Shown: positions 17,801-26,488 of the stretch, piece after piece
Numbering within the stretch: the stretch's first letter is position 1
How the letters are laid out: each line of letters opens with the position of its first letter
The notes under the pieces: generated by a model
Database searches by the model: none
Told to the model about the DNA's origin: nothing
What the model saw: only the letters and a program-made list of their open reading frames with translations
Assembly: GCF_014201715.1 (NCBI RefSeq)
Contig: NZ_JACHFD010000017.1
Coordinates: forward strand, 1 to 64,000
Direction: 5' to 3'
DNA from: Haloferula luteola
Lineage (GTDB): Bacteria > Verrucomicrobiota > Verrucomicrobiia > Verrucomicrobiales > Akkermansiaceae
DNA length: 64,000 nt
Made by a program: the position numbers and the translations under genes

Positions 17801-20800
17801 TCATTCGAGTTCGATCCGATAGAAAGCGCGGCCCGAGGGTGCGGTGGTGTCGAGATAGATCCCTGAAGTTTCTCCGCCGGCGATTTCCTGGAAGTCGTCC
17901 AGGCCAGGAGCCGAGCGCTCAATGCGCACAGCGGCACCCCCTGAGTCGTAGTGCAGAGTTAGCCCGCCTGGTCCTCCTGTGACGTCGAGGATTCGGACGC
18001 CGGTGCCGGCAGCGGCTGTGGCGATCACGATGTCATCGACCCAAAAAGCCGAGCCGCTGTTACGAACTTCAAGATAGTTCGGACCGGTGGTGGGAACATC
18101 CTCCACGACGAAACCGTTGAGCAACTCGGTGCGATTCTGAGCGGATCCCAGAAGGGTGCCGTCCGCCGCCATCAAGGTGAAGGAGAAGGTTGGTGGGGAA
18201 GAACCATCCCAGCCGGAGCCGGAAATCCGCAGACGGTAGGGCACCTTGGTATCGCCAGGGTCATCGAGACTGCCATTGTCATCCGCATCCACAGAGACGG
18301 CCAAGGGGGATGCACTCAAGTCAACGAGGTCGATCCACGAGCCGCCATTTCCTGGAATGCCGTGGAAGACCTGCCACTTTGAGGCTTCGTAGCGGATATT
18401 GATTTCCGTGTAGTTCTCGCCATTCAGTTCTTCGCGGACCTTGAAATTGAAAATGCGGTTGTTGGTGCCGCCGATGGCGAACACCGCTTCGGCGACCCAA
18501 GTTCCACCACCGCTCCAGTACGGAGAAGAGCGTACCCATGTCGTTCCCATGGCAGATCCGCCATTCACTCGCGCTGCGGTCTGCGAACCAGCGAGGAGAC
18601 CGGGTACGGCCCGAATCTGGGTGCCATCATTCCAGAACGCAAAGGGGTCGGCTCCCGAGGGGTCATTGCCTGGCACCTCAAAATCAAAGTTCGGGTTCAA
18701 GGCCGCGTTGGAAGTCGCGCCGGCAATCAGCGATTCAATCGGCGAAGAACTGGTGTCGGAGCTGACGACCTCGAAGGTGGTGCGCGCAGCGCTGGTCGAG
18801 GCTTCCCAGTTCAGAGTCAGGTTGGCGGTGGCGCCCGGATTGATCAGGAGTGGAAGCGCTTCCGCTACGGAGAAAGCAGCGTTCTCGAAATTCACTGCGG
18901 TGATCTCCAGGTTCTCGCTGTCGCCATCGTTGCGGAGGGTCAGGGTTCCCTGAGCGATGGGGGAGTCTTCGATCTTGGTGAACAGAATCGATGGGGTCCC
19001 CGCCACGGTGAGCGCCGCACCTGCTTGGGTGCCTTGATAGAGCGCGGAGAAGTCCACCCAGAACGGTGGCACGTAGCCGGCGAGCTCGTTGGAATCGCTT
19101 TGGTCGGCGCTGGTGAAGAGATGCGCGGCCGGGCCGGTGGTTTCCCCACTGGTCCCATGCCATATCGTCAGAGCGGAAGAGCTGAGTTCATCGGTGAGTC
19201 CACTTTCGGTCACTTGGGCGACCTGAATCTGATAGAAGGCCGAGCTGGTTCCGAATCCGCTGCCCGAAATGGCGACACGGTAGGCGGCGACGGTATCTCC
19301 CGTAGCGGGATCGAGCACACCATCGGCATTGGCATCTACCGAGCCTGCTAAGTCGGCGGCGATAGCCAATTGCCAGGATTCAGTCAGCCCATCGAAAACG
19401 TAGAATCCGGGAGTGCCATTGCTGGTGATACCATCCGGCATGTAGGCGAGGTTGATGAGCACATTGGCGGTGTCCGCAGGGGTGATGGTGGCACCGCTGG
19501 CGACAGTGGTGTCGCTGGCAAGCAGCAGGTACTGCATGGCGCGATCGGTGAATCCGCCGTCAGCGGCCGCTCCGCTGTAGGGAGAGAAATCCGCCACTGG
19601 GGAAAAGAGGAACACAGCTTCGAAGTTGCTGGCGCCGTTCGGGACGGAAGTGCTTTGAGCGGCTCCGCCCACAGAGGAGCCACTAGGATCGCCGATTCCA
19701 AAGATGCGGATCGTGGAGGCGGAACCCGGAGTGAGCCCGGTGCTCAGACGTGCGTGTCCACCTGCCCAATCGACGGCTGTTCCGGCACCGTCGGCGAACT
19801 TGGGGTTGGGGTTCATTCGAGCTCCGGCGCGGAGCACGGTGGAGGTTGCGTCGATTTCGAGGGTATTTTCGTTGAGCTGAAGTGTTCCGGAAACCGGCTC
19901 CGAATCAGGACTGGGGAGAGGTTGGACGGAGATTTCGATCGAGTCTCCGACCGCGAGGTTGAATGGTGGAGCCAGGGGAGAGCCATTCTTGGAAATGGCG
20001 GTAATTTCAAAGCCCGCGGTGATGGTCACCGAGTCGACCGGGATATTTTGGGTCGGGCCTCCGTTGACGTATCGGATGGTGCGCTCGGGAAGCTCACCTC
20101 CATCATGAAAGGTGGTGCCGAAGTCCAGGTCGGGATCGGCCGTGGTGACATCGCGCAGGAGCACGGGGTCAATGCTGGATCCGGCCTGGGCGAGTCCGAT
20201 TTCCTGTGGGTCGAGGAAGTCGTTGGTGGTGGGTTCGAACTCCAAACCTTCGACTCCGGCGATGTTGCCGATGCCAAGGTCATCGAGGCTGAAGGCGATG
20301 CCGCCGACAGTGCGGTTGAGGGTGCCATTGTCCGCACCCTCGGTGGTCCGGAAGTACGTATTGACGGCAAGAACGGGCAGAGATCCGTAGTCGAGGAGTC
20401 GGATGTAGGCGGAGAGCTTGCCCATGCGCTGGCCGGTGGCATCGAGCGGGTAGATCGTCATCCGATCGTTGATGGTGGCGTCATTTTCATTGGCCATCAG
20501 ATAAATCAACGTGGAGCCAAACAGCGGCTGGCCAAATTGAACCTGAAAGTGGTGGTTCAGAGATCCGCTTTCGATGTCAAAGCTACCAATGGCTGCGGCG
20601 AGCGAGGATGGTGCTGTTTCAGAGAGGTGGATGTAGTCGGTGGAGCCTTTGAGATCGACGAAGGAAGTCGGTGCCACCAGAGAGGTATAGGATGTCTCGC
20701 CGACGTGGATTCCCGTCAAGGTCGGGCCGGAGAGGTCGATGGAATCGATGGGCAATTGGCCACGAGCGATCGTCGCCCACGTGGAGATCACGAGGACGGT

Positions 20801-20818
20801 AAGGTATGGGTTTTTCAT
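17801..20818 (-). CDS. Large secreted protein with ASH/choice-of-anchor-D-like repeats
   Basis: A 1005-residue exported protein with a signal peptide at MKNPYLTVLVISTWATIARG. Two immunoglobulin-like stretches, near residues 260-345 and 620-690, have the choice-of-anchor-D/ASH look: LDFGTTFHDGGELPERTIRY, and GTLTLRNDGDSENLEITAV followed by INPGATANLTLNW. Other parts resemble laminin-G or carbohydrate-binding beta sandwiches (FNFKVREELNG). The C-terminus ends RAFYRIELE, a beta-rich tail often seen in verrucomicrobial surface proteins. No catalytic motif was found. It is the last gene of the minus-strand surface operon, 35 bases after the FAD/SGNH gene. Adhesion or glycan binding is inferred only. 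Confidence 0.75.
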   Translation of the reverse strand: MKNPYLTVLVISTWATIARGQLPIDSIDLSGPTLTGIHVGETSYTSLVAPTSFVDLKGSTDYIHLSETAPSSLAAAIGSFDIESGSLNHHFQVQFGQPLFGSTLIYLMANENDATINDRMTIYPLDATGQRMGKLSAYIRLLDYGSLPVLAVNTYFRTTEGADNGTLNRTVGGIAFSLDDLGIGNIAGVEGLEFEPTTNDFLDPQEIGLAQAGSSIDPVLLRDVTTADPDLDFGTTFHDGGELPERTIRYVNGGPTQNIPVDSVTITAGFEITAISKNGSPLAPPFNLAVGDSIEISVQPLPSPDSEPVSGTLQLNENTLEIDATSTVLRAGARMNPNPKFADGAGTAVDWAGGHARLSTGLTPGSASTIRIFGIGDPSGSSVGGAAQSTSVPNGASNFEAVFLFSPVADFSPYSGAAADGGFTDRAMQYLLLASDTTVASGATITPADTANVLINLAYMPDGITSNGTPGFYVFDGLTESWQLAIAADLAGSVDANADGVLDPATGDTVAAYRVAISGSGFGTSSAFYQIQVAQVTESGLTDELSSSALTIWHGTSGETTGPAAHLFTSADQSDSNELAGYVPPFWVDFSALYQGTQAGAALTVAGTPSILFTKIEDSPIAQGTLTLRNDGDSENLEITAVNFENAAFSVAEALPLLINPGATANLTLNWEASTSAARTTFEVVSSDTSSSPIESLIAGATSNAALNPNFDFEVPGNDPSGADPFAFWNDGTQIRAVPGLLAGSQTAARVNGGSAMGTTWVRSSPYWSGGGTWVAEAVFAIGGTNNRIFNFKVREELNGENYTEINIRYEASKWQVFHGIPGNGGSWIDLVDLSASPLAVSVDADDNGSLDDPGDTKVPYRLRISGSGWDGSSPPTFSFTLMAADGTLLGSAQNRTELLNGFVVEDVPTTGPNYLEVRNSGSAFWVDDIVIATAAAGTGVRILDVTGGPGGLTLHYDSGGAAVRIERSAPGLDDFQEIAGGETSGIYLDTTAPSGRAFYRIELE

Positions 20819-20853
20819 GGGTTGTGTTCTCTGGATTTGAGAAGCAGGGCGGC

Positions 20854-23800
20854 TTAGGGCAGCGGTAAGCCGCCAGCGAGCTTCCATTTCAGATAGGGGA
20901 TCATGTGCGCCTCGAGGGCGGCGGCGGTCGGATGAACGCCATCCGGGATCGCGGCTTCAAACGCGGCTGGGTCTCGCAGTTGAAGCGCTGCCCAATTGGG
21001 CTCGTGATCGATGAGACGCAGACCGCGGGCGGCGGCCACTTCTCGGTACATCTGAAAATAGTCCGCGAGCTCGGGTCGCAGGGTGGCGGATGCGTTGCTG
21101 CCAGCAGGAGAGTTCCAGACGGTATTCATCGTCTGCAGGATGCATTCGCTATCCGGCTGGGCGGCGTGGATTTGGTCGAGCATTTGCTCCAGATTCGTCC
21201 GGGCTTCAGCGACGGTGAGCGACGGTGTGCCATCGCTATAACGGAAGGCATCGTTGGTGCCGAATTCGAGGATCACGACGTCGGGTTGGTAGTCGAGAAC
21301 CTTGGCCTGAAGTCGGGCCAATCCTTCGGCGGAGTTCTTTCCACTGAGTCCGCTGTTGATGACGGTCACCTGTCCCGGGTAGCGGGCCTCTAACCAATCG
21401 CGAACCACTCCCACCCAAGCTCCGTTGGCGGTAAGGCTTGTGCCGTAGGCAACCATGGTCAGGGGAGATCCAGCAGCGAGTTTCGGGAGAAAACCGGCCG
21501 GCTCTCCAGCGATTTGAGCACGGAAAAATCGGCGCTGCTCGGTGGTCGCGAGGTTGCGGCTGAGCGCATCGAGCGTGCCTTCATCGTCGCTCAGTGAGAT
21601 CTTCAATTCGGCGGTGTCGGCCCCATTGCGGGAGAGTTCCGGGCCATCGAGGGTGAGGTCCTGAATCTCTGAGACGTCGTGCAACCCGAAGAGCGCGCGG
21701 TGGCGCTTCACTCCTTCGATGAGGAGGGCGTTGGATTGATCCGGATCGAGACCCAAAACTGCCTCCTGAATATCGGGCATGCCATCGCCATCGGAGTCGT
21801 CGTCCTCCGCGACAGGAGCGAATCCGGCTGCGTCGACCACGACGTATCCGTCTGCATCCGTGGTGCGGATTCGAATGCCCTGTCCTGGTTCTGAGGAGAA
21901 TGGGAAGATGCCAAGGAGGTTCCATTTTCCTCCATGGGTGCGCTGGTTGACACGGACGGAGGCGGCGCCATCTGCATGCAGAATGTCGACAGGAATGGAG
22001 GTGGCACGGTTGGCGTGAGAGGTCCAGCGGAGGTAGACGCGTTGAAAGCCTGCCTGGCTCGGCTGAAAGGGGTAGAAGGCGCTGTTGCTGCCCTGGCCTT
22101 GATCGTTGTCGTGATGATAGCCCGAACCGACGAAACCTTCAGTACTCGAGCTTTCCAGCCAGGTGCCAACAAAGGTCACGGAAGGATCGGCATCATCCAG
22201 CACCACCTCTGGCTGTGGTGGAGGAAGTTCGCCAAGGGCCTGGCCAGCCGCGAGCAGGACGGGACGCAGCTGCGAGTAGCTGAGGTCCTGAACGGGGATG
22301 CCTTGATCCAGGGCCAGGTCCGCGGCCAAGGCGGCGGATTGCCCGAGAGCCATGAAGACGGGTTCCATGCGGATGGAGCCGAATGCCATATGTGAGGCGG
22401 AGAGGCTCCATGGGACCAGAAGGTTGGAGCACTCCGAGCGTTTTGGGATGATGGCGCGGTAGCCGATCGGATAGGGAGCGCTGAGGGCGGCTTGAATATC
22501 TCCTTCGTTGCGCACCTCCCCTTGGACCACTTGGCGGCGAACATGGTGGGAATCCATGGCGTAGGCGCCGAGAGCGATGGGGTCCGAGGCCACCTGAATG
22601 CCGCGACAATGGTCCTCCGTCATGACGAAGTCCGATACCATGCGGCGGGCTTCGCGGACGTAGATCTGCCAGGGCCAATGGTCGTTGTCCGTGAATTCAT
22701 CAGCGGGCAGTCCCCATTTCTGATAGGCATTGCGAATCGCGGCGGGGACGCGGCTGTGGTTTTGCAGGGTCCAGACCAGGCCGCGTTGCCAATTCTCGTG
22801 TTGCTTGGCCAAGGCCGCTCGCTCGGCATGGGTGAGGGTGGTCCAATTCCAGCCGGGGCCGTAGTTCTTCCCGATGAAGTCGGTCGACATGCCGCTGGCA
22901 TTGTTCGAGTCCGTCTTCCTGTTAGGCATCATGGAGAGCTTGAAGAAGGTGCTCGTTTGGCCGGCTTCGATCGCACGAAACAGCAACTCGTAGTCCGCCT
23001 CGTTATATCCTGCTGGCTGCGGAATGGGCACGCGGTTCTCCGCGACATCGGTGAGGACCATGCGATAGCAGAATGCCTGCAACCGTTCGTCGGCTTCGCC
23101 ATCGGTGCCCGCCGGATCTCCGCTGACCCCGGCAATCAAACCGCTGGAGGGATCGCCAGGAGTGATGTAAGGGTCGATCCCCGAAGGCAGTTGGTTTTTG
23201 GTGGCTCGGGAGGTTTGAATGCCATTGTAGGTTTCGCCGTAGGTGGCATTCGCTTCTCGGCCGACGATGAAACTGACGCCTGCGCCCGGTAGCAGGTCTC
23301 CCTCATAGGAGGCATCAATGAACATGGCCCCGGGGAATTCGCGGCCATCTTCGAGGCGCAAGCTGGTGATCGAGGTGCCTTCGCGGAGGACTCCATTCTC
23401 CGGGTCCAAGAACCCATGGACGACGTTAACACCGGCTTCTTCGATGAGGTGGTCGAAGATGGCCTCGGCCACCTTGGGTTCGAAGACCGACGCGATCTCC
23501 TCGGCGCTGAGAAAGGCGGGGCCATTTTGCCCTGGCATGCTCAGGTTCTTCTCTTCCCAGTTCCAGGCCGAGTCATTCTGATAATGTTGGTAAGCGGCGG
23601 TGAAGAATTCACGGCTGAGGCCGCCTAAAATCTCGGTGTCTCCCAAATCGATCCATCCCAGTCCGCTCGAAGTAAGGCCCCCCAGGTGATCGGTGGGACT
23701 GATGAGCACGACCGAGCGACCGGAACGAGCGGCCTGGACGGCGGCGGTGACTCCGCCGGAGGTGCCGCCATAGACGATGATGTCCCGTGCAGGCTCGGCC

Positions 23801-23892
23801 GCGGAGAGGGAAAGGCTGCAGGACAACAAGAGCGATGGTAGGGATCGAAGCACGGCTGGAAGGGACGGGTAGGTGGAAGGTGTCGAAGTCAC
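20854..23892 (-). CDS. Secreted FAD-dependent oxidoreductase + golvesin-like CBD + SGNH hydrolase
   Basis: A 1012-residue exported multidomain protein. After a signal peptide, residues about 37-540 form an FAD-dependent oxidoreductase (PF12831 type) with IIVYGGTSGGVTAAVQAAR and DHLGGLTSSGLGWIDLGD. Residues about 565-692 match the golvesin/Xly carbohydrate-binding-like fold (TWLESSSTEGFVGSGYHHD; ADGYVVVDAAGFAPV). A DSDGDGMPDIQEAVLGLDP Ca-binding-like loop follows. The end, about 808-1005, is an SGNH hydrolase with YGTSLTANG (GTS in place of GDS), LEFGTNDAF and the catalytic pair in PDGVHPTA. The GTG start at 23892 overlaps the upstream stop as GTGA. It sits in the operon that faces the ECF sigma factor. 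The substrate is unknown; a secreted glycan or glycoconjugate is likely. Confidence 0.85.
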   Translation of the reverse strand: MTSTPSTYPSLPAVLRSLPSLLLSCSLSLSAAEPARDIIVYGGTSGGVTAAVQAARSGRSVVLISPTDHLGGLTSSGLGWIDLGDTEILGGLSREFFTAAYQHYQNDSAWNWEEKNLSMPGQNGPAFLSAEEIASVFEPKVAEAIFDHLIEEAGVNVVHGFLDPENGVLREGTSITSLRLEDGREFPGAMFIDASYEGDLLPGAGVSFIVGREANATYGETYNGIQTSRATKNQLPSGIDPYITPGDPSSGLIAGVSGDPAGTDGEADERLQAFCYRMVLTDVAENRVPIPQPAGYNEADYELLFRAIEAGQTSTFFKLSMMPNRKTDSNNASGMSTDFIGKNYGPGWNWTTLTHAERAALAKQHENWQRGLVWTLQNHSRVPAAIRNAYQKWGLPADEFTDNDHWPWQIYVREARRMVSDFVMTEDHCRGIQVASDPIALGAYAMDSHHVRRQVVQGEVRNEGDIQAALSAPYPIGYRAIIPKRSECSNLLVPWSLSASHMAFGSIRMEPVFMALGQSAALAADLALDQGIPVQDLSYSQLRPVLLAAGQALGELPPPQPEVVLDDADPSVTFVGTWLESSSTEGFVGSGYHHDNDQGQGSNSAFYPFQPSQAGFQRVYLRWTSHANRATSIPVDILHADGAASVRVNQRTHGGKWNLLGIFPFSSEPGQGIRIRTTDADGYVVVDAAGFAPVAEDDDSDGDGMPDIQEAVLGLDPDQSNALLIEGVKRHRALFGLHDVSEIQDLTLDGPELSRNGADTAELKISLSDDEGTLDALSRNLATTEQRRFFRAQIAGEPAGFLPKLAAGSPLTMVAYGTSLTANGAWVGVVRDWLEARYPGQVTVINSGLSGKNSAEGLARLQAKVLDYQPDVVILEFGTNDAFRYSDGTPSLTVAEARTNLEQMLDQIHAAQPDSECILQTMNTVWNSPAGSNASATLRPELADYFQMYREVAAARGLRLIDHEPNWAALQLRDPAAFEAAIPDGVHPTAAALEAHMIPYLKWKLAGGLPLP

Positions 23893-24914
23893 GGTGTGGT
23901 GGAGACACGCGGCGATAGCCGCAGGAAGGATTTCCCGGCAGGGAGAGAGATGGAGCGGTGGACGGATTCAAAAGAGGCCCAATGGGAAAGGTCGTCGCTG
24001 TGCTGGATTTCAAAAACGAGCTCGGCTGTACCGTCGGTGGCTTCAAGCAGTGAGCCTGCTCCTGCCAGGTTCCGCAGACCGTCGCGGCTGAGAAGTTGGA
24101 AGTAGTCGGGGTGAGCCTGGATGGCCGCAATGAGGTCGGCATCGGAAACCGCAGGATCGAGGCCCAATTCAAGTTCGATGGCATCGAGCAAGCCGTCGCC
24201 ATCCGAGTCGAGGGTGAGATACGGTGCGACCTCGCTGAAAGCATCGCCGATGCGAATTTCATCCACTGCAAGGGAGGCTCCCGATTGGCCGGCGATGCGC
24301 AGTCGGTCGAAGCTGAAGTCGTCTCCCACGATGGTGGCGTTGGGCGATCGATTCGGTCCGCTGAGGGGTGGATCGAGAAACAATTCGATCTGGTCTCCCT
24401 GGGCAGTGGAGCTCAGATGAAGGACGATGAAGTGGGTGGTGCCGAAGCTTCCTCCTCCCGCGGAGGTGCTGGAATTTGCTGGAAAGTTATTGAGCGAAAG
24501 TTGAGCGCTGGTGGAGGTGCTGGCATTGCTTACCGCAAAAATGGAGGTCGCACCCCGGAAGAAGTTGACGCCTTCGTAGAGTGAATTGGCTGCAGGCAGT
24601 TGCCACAGAAAGGAGATCCATGCCTCCTCAATCGGAGCTCCTGCCAGTGAGCGAAAGCTGCGGGTGGTGGCGGGACCGGCGGTATCGAGCTTAGCCCCCG
24701 TCGTGACCAAAGATCGGGCATCGGCGTCGACATAGACCAAGGACCCGCTCACCACGGAGCAGGCGTCGCCATCCTGAGTCCAGGCTTCGGCCCAGCCGAT
24801 GCCGCCATGGAGCCCGGTGATTGGGCCCTCGTCGGCATCGAAGGGTTCGTGGACTCGCAACTCGGCATGGCAGGGGACTGCCAATGCCGCCATCAGCAGC
24901 CATCTTGGATTCAT
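23889..24914 (-). CDS. Secreted protein with beta-sandwich and DGDG/GLDP module
   Basis: A 341-residue exported protein with signal peptide MNPRWLLMAALAVPCHA. Residues about 18-240 look like a laminin-G-like beta sandwich (VHEPFDADEGPITGLHGGIG; LRIAGQSGASLAVDEIRIGD). A Ca-binding-like loop, DSDGDGLLDAIELELGLDP, follows, and then a module containing AAIQAHPDYFQLLSRDGL and LVFEIQHSDDLSHWASFE. The same DGDG-GLDP-helix-beta arrangement is present in the adjacent FAD/SGNH protein. A GTG at 24950 would form a GTGA overlap with the PEP-CTERM stop and add 12 residues; I prefer the ATG because it gives the better signal peptide. Binding or structural roles are plausible, and no enzyme motif is visible. 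Confidence 0.7.
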   Translation of the reverse strand: MNPRWLLMAALAVPCHAELRVHEPFDADEGPITGLHGGIGWAEAWTQDGDACSVVSGSLVYVDADARSLVTTGAKLDTAGPATTRSFRSLAGAPIEEAWISFLWQLPAANSLYEGVNFFRGATSIFAVSNASTSTSAQLSLNNFPANSSTSAGGGSFGTTHFIVLHLSSTAQGDQIELFLDPPLSGPNRSPNATIVGDDFSFDRLRIAGQSGASLAVDEIRIGDAFSEVAPYLTLDSDGDGLLDAIELELGLDPAVSDADLIAAIQAHPDYFQLLSRDGLRNLAGAGSLLEATDGTAELVFEIQHSDDLSHWASFESVHRSISLPAGKSFLRLSPRVSTTP

Positions 24915-24946
24915 GGGTGAACGTGAGATCGAAGCACTTGGATCCT

Positions 24947-25795
24947 TCACAGGCGGCGACGGCGGAGCAGCAGAGCACCGGCGACGAGGGCGAGGGAAGC
25001 GGTCGAGGGTTCCGGCACCTCGACGATCTGCACCATGTTGAGGAAGCCTCGGGTCTCCGCGGCATCGGCTCCGTCGCTGACGAGGAAAAGGGACTGACCT
25101 TCCGTCACGGTGACGTCGATCGAGACGAAGTTGTCCCCGGAGGTGAAGCTGGTGAATTCGCCCGCATAGCTGGCCGTGGCGTATCCAGGATTCGACTGAA
25201 CGGTGGGAGAAAGTGAGCTGAAATCAAAGGTGCTGGAATCGGCACCCACCGCGGCGAAGAGGTTCATGGGAAGCGAGCCGACATTCGAATTCGTGTTCCG
25301 GCCCATCAAGTAGATCGTGTAGGAGCCCGCTGCGAGTCCATCCACGCGCATTCCAATGGCGGATCCTGCGCCTCCGCTTCCATCGCCGAAGACTCCATCG
25401 CGTCCAGCTGCGGTGCTGCTACTGTCCGAGCCGTAGATCGATCCGGTTCCCAGAAGGCTTTGTTGGCCGGCGGCTCCTCCGCCTGTTCCTGCCAGGGTTA
25501 GCTTGGTGAGCTCGGTGGAAAAGGAGATGATTCCGTTGCCGGAGGTGCTTTCCTGGCCGAGGTTGAGAGTGATGCCGACTGCTGAGGAGCCATCGGAGAA
25601 AACCAGGTCACTTCGGTCGGCAGAGCTCGACAGGGTGTTCCAGGAAGTTTCCGTGGAGATCACCGTGCCGGCATGGTGGGCCGGGCTGAGAGTCTCATAG
25701 GGGGACGCGACAGTGGTGGGGCCGAAATCCAGCATCAGGTTGGCGGCGGACAGACTGCCGATGCAGGAGGTCAAAATGAGGGAACTTGCTTTCAT
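24947..25795 (-). CDS. PEP-CTERM sorting domain protein
   Basis: A 282-residue, Ser/Gly-rich exported protein. It has an N-terminal signal (MKASSLILTSCIGSLSAANL), then ANLMLDFGPTTVASPYETLS at the start of the mature region and repeated low-complexity beta-type sequence. The C-terminus is a textbook PEP-CTERM tail: VPEPSTASLALVAGALLLRRRR, that is, PEP, a hydrophobic helix and a basic cluster. Such tails are handled by an exosortase (EpsH/XrtA-type) in exopolysaccharide-producing bacteria; the exosortase is not in this window. It is the first gene of the minus-strand surface operon, divergent from the ECF sigma gene, and it has no enzymatic motif. Its role is probably in the envelope or matrix. 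Confidence 0.85.
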   Translation of the reverse strand: MKASSLILTSCIGSLSAANLMLDFGPTTVASPYETLSPAHHAGTVISTETSWNTLSSSADRSDLVFSDGSSAVGITLNLGQESTSGNGIISFSTELTKLTLAGTGGGAAGQQSLLGTGSIYGSDSSSTAAGRDGVFGDGSGGAGSAIGMRVDGLAAGSYTIYLMGRNTNSNVGSLPMNLFAAVGADSSTFDFSSLSPTVQSNPGYATASYAGEFTSFTSGDNFVSIDVTVTEGQSLFLVSDGADAAETRGFLNMVQIVEVPEPSTASLALVAGALLLRRRRL

Positions 25796-25852
25796 GGGTT
25801 TGCAGGGTTTTTAAGATGACATCCCACTCATGCAGTTCGATGGGCTCCGCCT

Positions 25853-25884
25853 TAGCAGAGAGGTGAAAATTTCTCTCGGTGCTA
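25853..25884. promoter_or_regulatory. Imperfect inverted repeat in divergent intergenic region
   Basis: TAGCA-GAGAG (25853-25862) pairs with CTCTC (25873-25877) and TGCTA (25880-25884), with a GG bulge and an AT-rich loop. It lies between the PEP-CTERM operon and the sigma gene, so it could be an operator or an RNA hairpin. A plus-strand ATTTT follows. Its function is inferred from position alone. Confidence 0.35.
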
Positions 25885-25924
25885 ATTTTCGGCTCTGCCC
25901 ATGGCATGTTTCTGGGAAGCGACG

Positions 25925-26476
25925 ATGCCCGAGGACTCCAACATGATCGATGCCGAGCGGCACACGGTGGCCGTCCAAGGGCTATTTTTGAAATTCCAGC
26001 CGATGGTGCGCAGTTACATTCTGTCGATCGTGCCGGACTTCAGCTTGGCGGACGACATTTTGCAGGAGACCTTTCTGGTGGTCAGTCGCAAGGCCGGGAG
26101 TTTTGAGTTAGGGTCCAGTTTTCCTGCCTGGGTCAAAACGATTGCCCGGTTCAAGGCATTGGAAACTTTGCGGCGGGAGAAAAACCCGCGCTTGGTGTTG
26201 TCGGACGAGGTCCTTGATGTGCTCGATGCCGAGCCGCATCCGTATGGCGAGTGGCGGGAGGTGGATCGACGGATCGAGCTCCTTCAGTCTTGTATCCAAG
26301 AGCTGGCACCTCAAGCGAGGCGCTCGATCGAGTATCGTTACCGGGGGGATCACAATCCACCTCAGATCGCCAAGTTGATGGGTTGCACGGTGGGCTCGAT
26401 CAACGTCACCCTGTCGCGAGCCAGGACGTTCTTGCGTGAGTGCGTGGAGCGCAAGATGGAGCCGAAATCACTCTAA
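25925..26476 (+). CDS. ECF sigma factor, Rhodopirellula/Verrucomicrobium type
   Basis: An extracytoplasmic-function sigma-70 factor of 183 residues. Region 2 spans FQPMVRSYILSIVPDFSLAD, DILQETFLVV and FPAWVKTIARFKALETLR. Region 4 is the C-terminal LAPQARRSIEYRYRGD, PPQIAKLMGCTVGSINVTLS and RARTFLREC helix-turn-helix. The length and wording fit the sigma-70 subgroup described for Rhodopirellula and Verrucomicrobium. An upstream ATG at 25901 is in frame, but the ATG at 25925 has a GGGAAG five bases before it and is preferred. The FecR-LamG gene begins 12 bases after its stop, the usual sigma/anti-sigma arrangement. The divergent PEP-CTERM operon is the obvious candidate target. Confidence 0.88.
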   Translation: MPEDSNMIDAERHTVAVQGLFLKFQPMVRSYILSIVPDFSLADDILQETFLVVSRKAGSFELGSSFPAWVKTIARFKALETLRREKNPRLVLSDEVLDVLDAEPHPYGEWREVDRRIELLQSCIQELAPQARRSIEYRYRGDHNPPQIAKLMGCTVGSINVTLSRARTFLRECVERKMEPKSL

Positions 26477-26488
26477 CTTCCCCTTCGA

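Noticed and set aside
19370-20857. A long plus-strand open frame opposite the secreted ASH-like protein
   Set aside because: Gly/Arg/Asp-biased translation without any family motif; the minus strand has a signal peptide and repeats.
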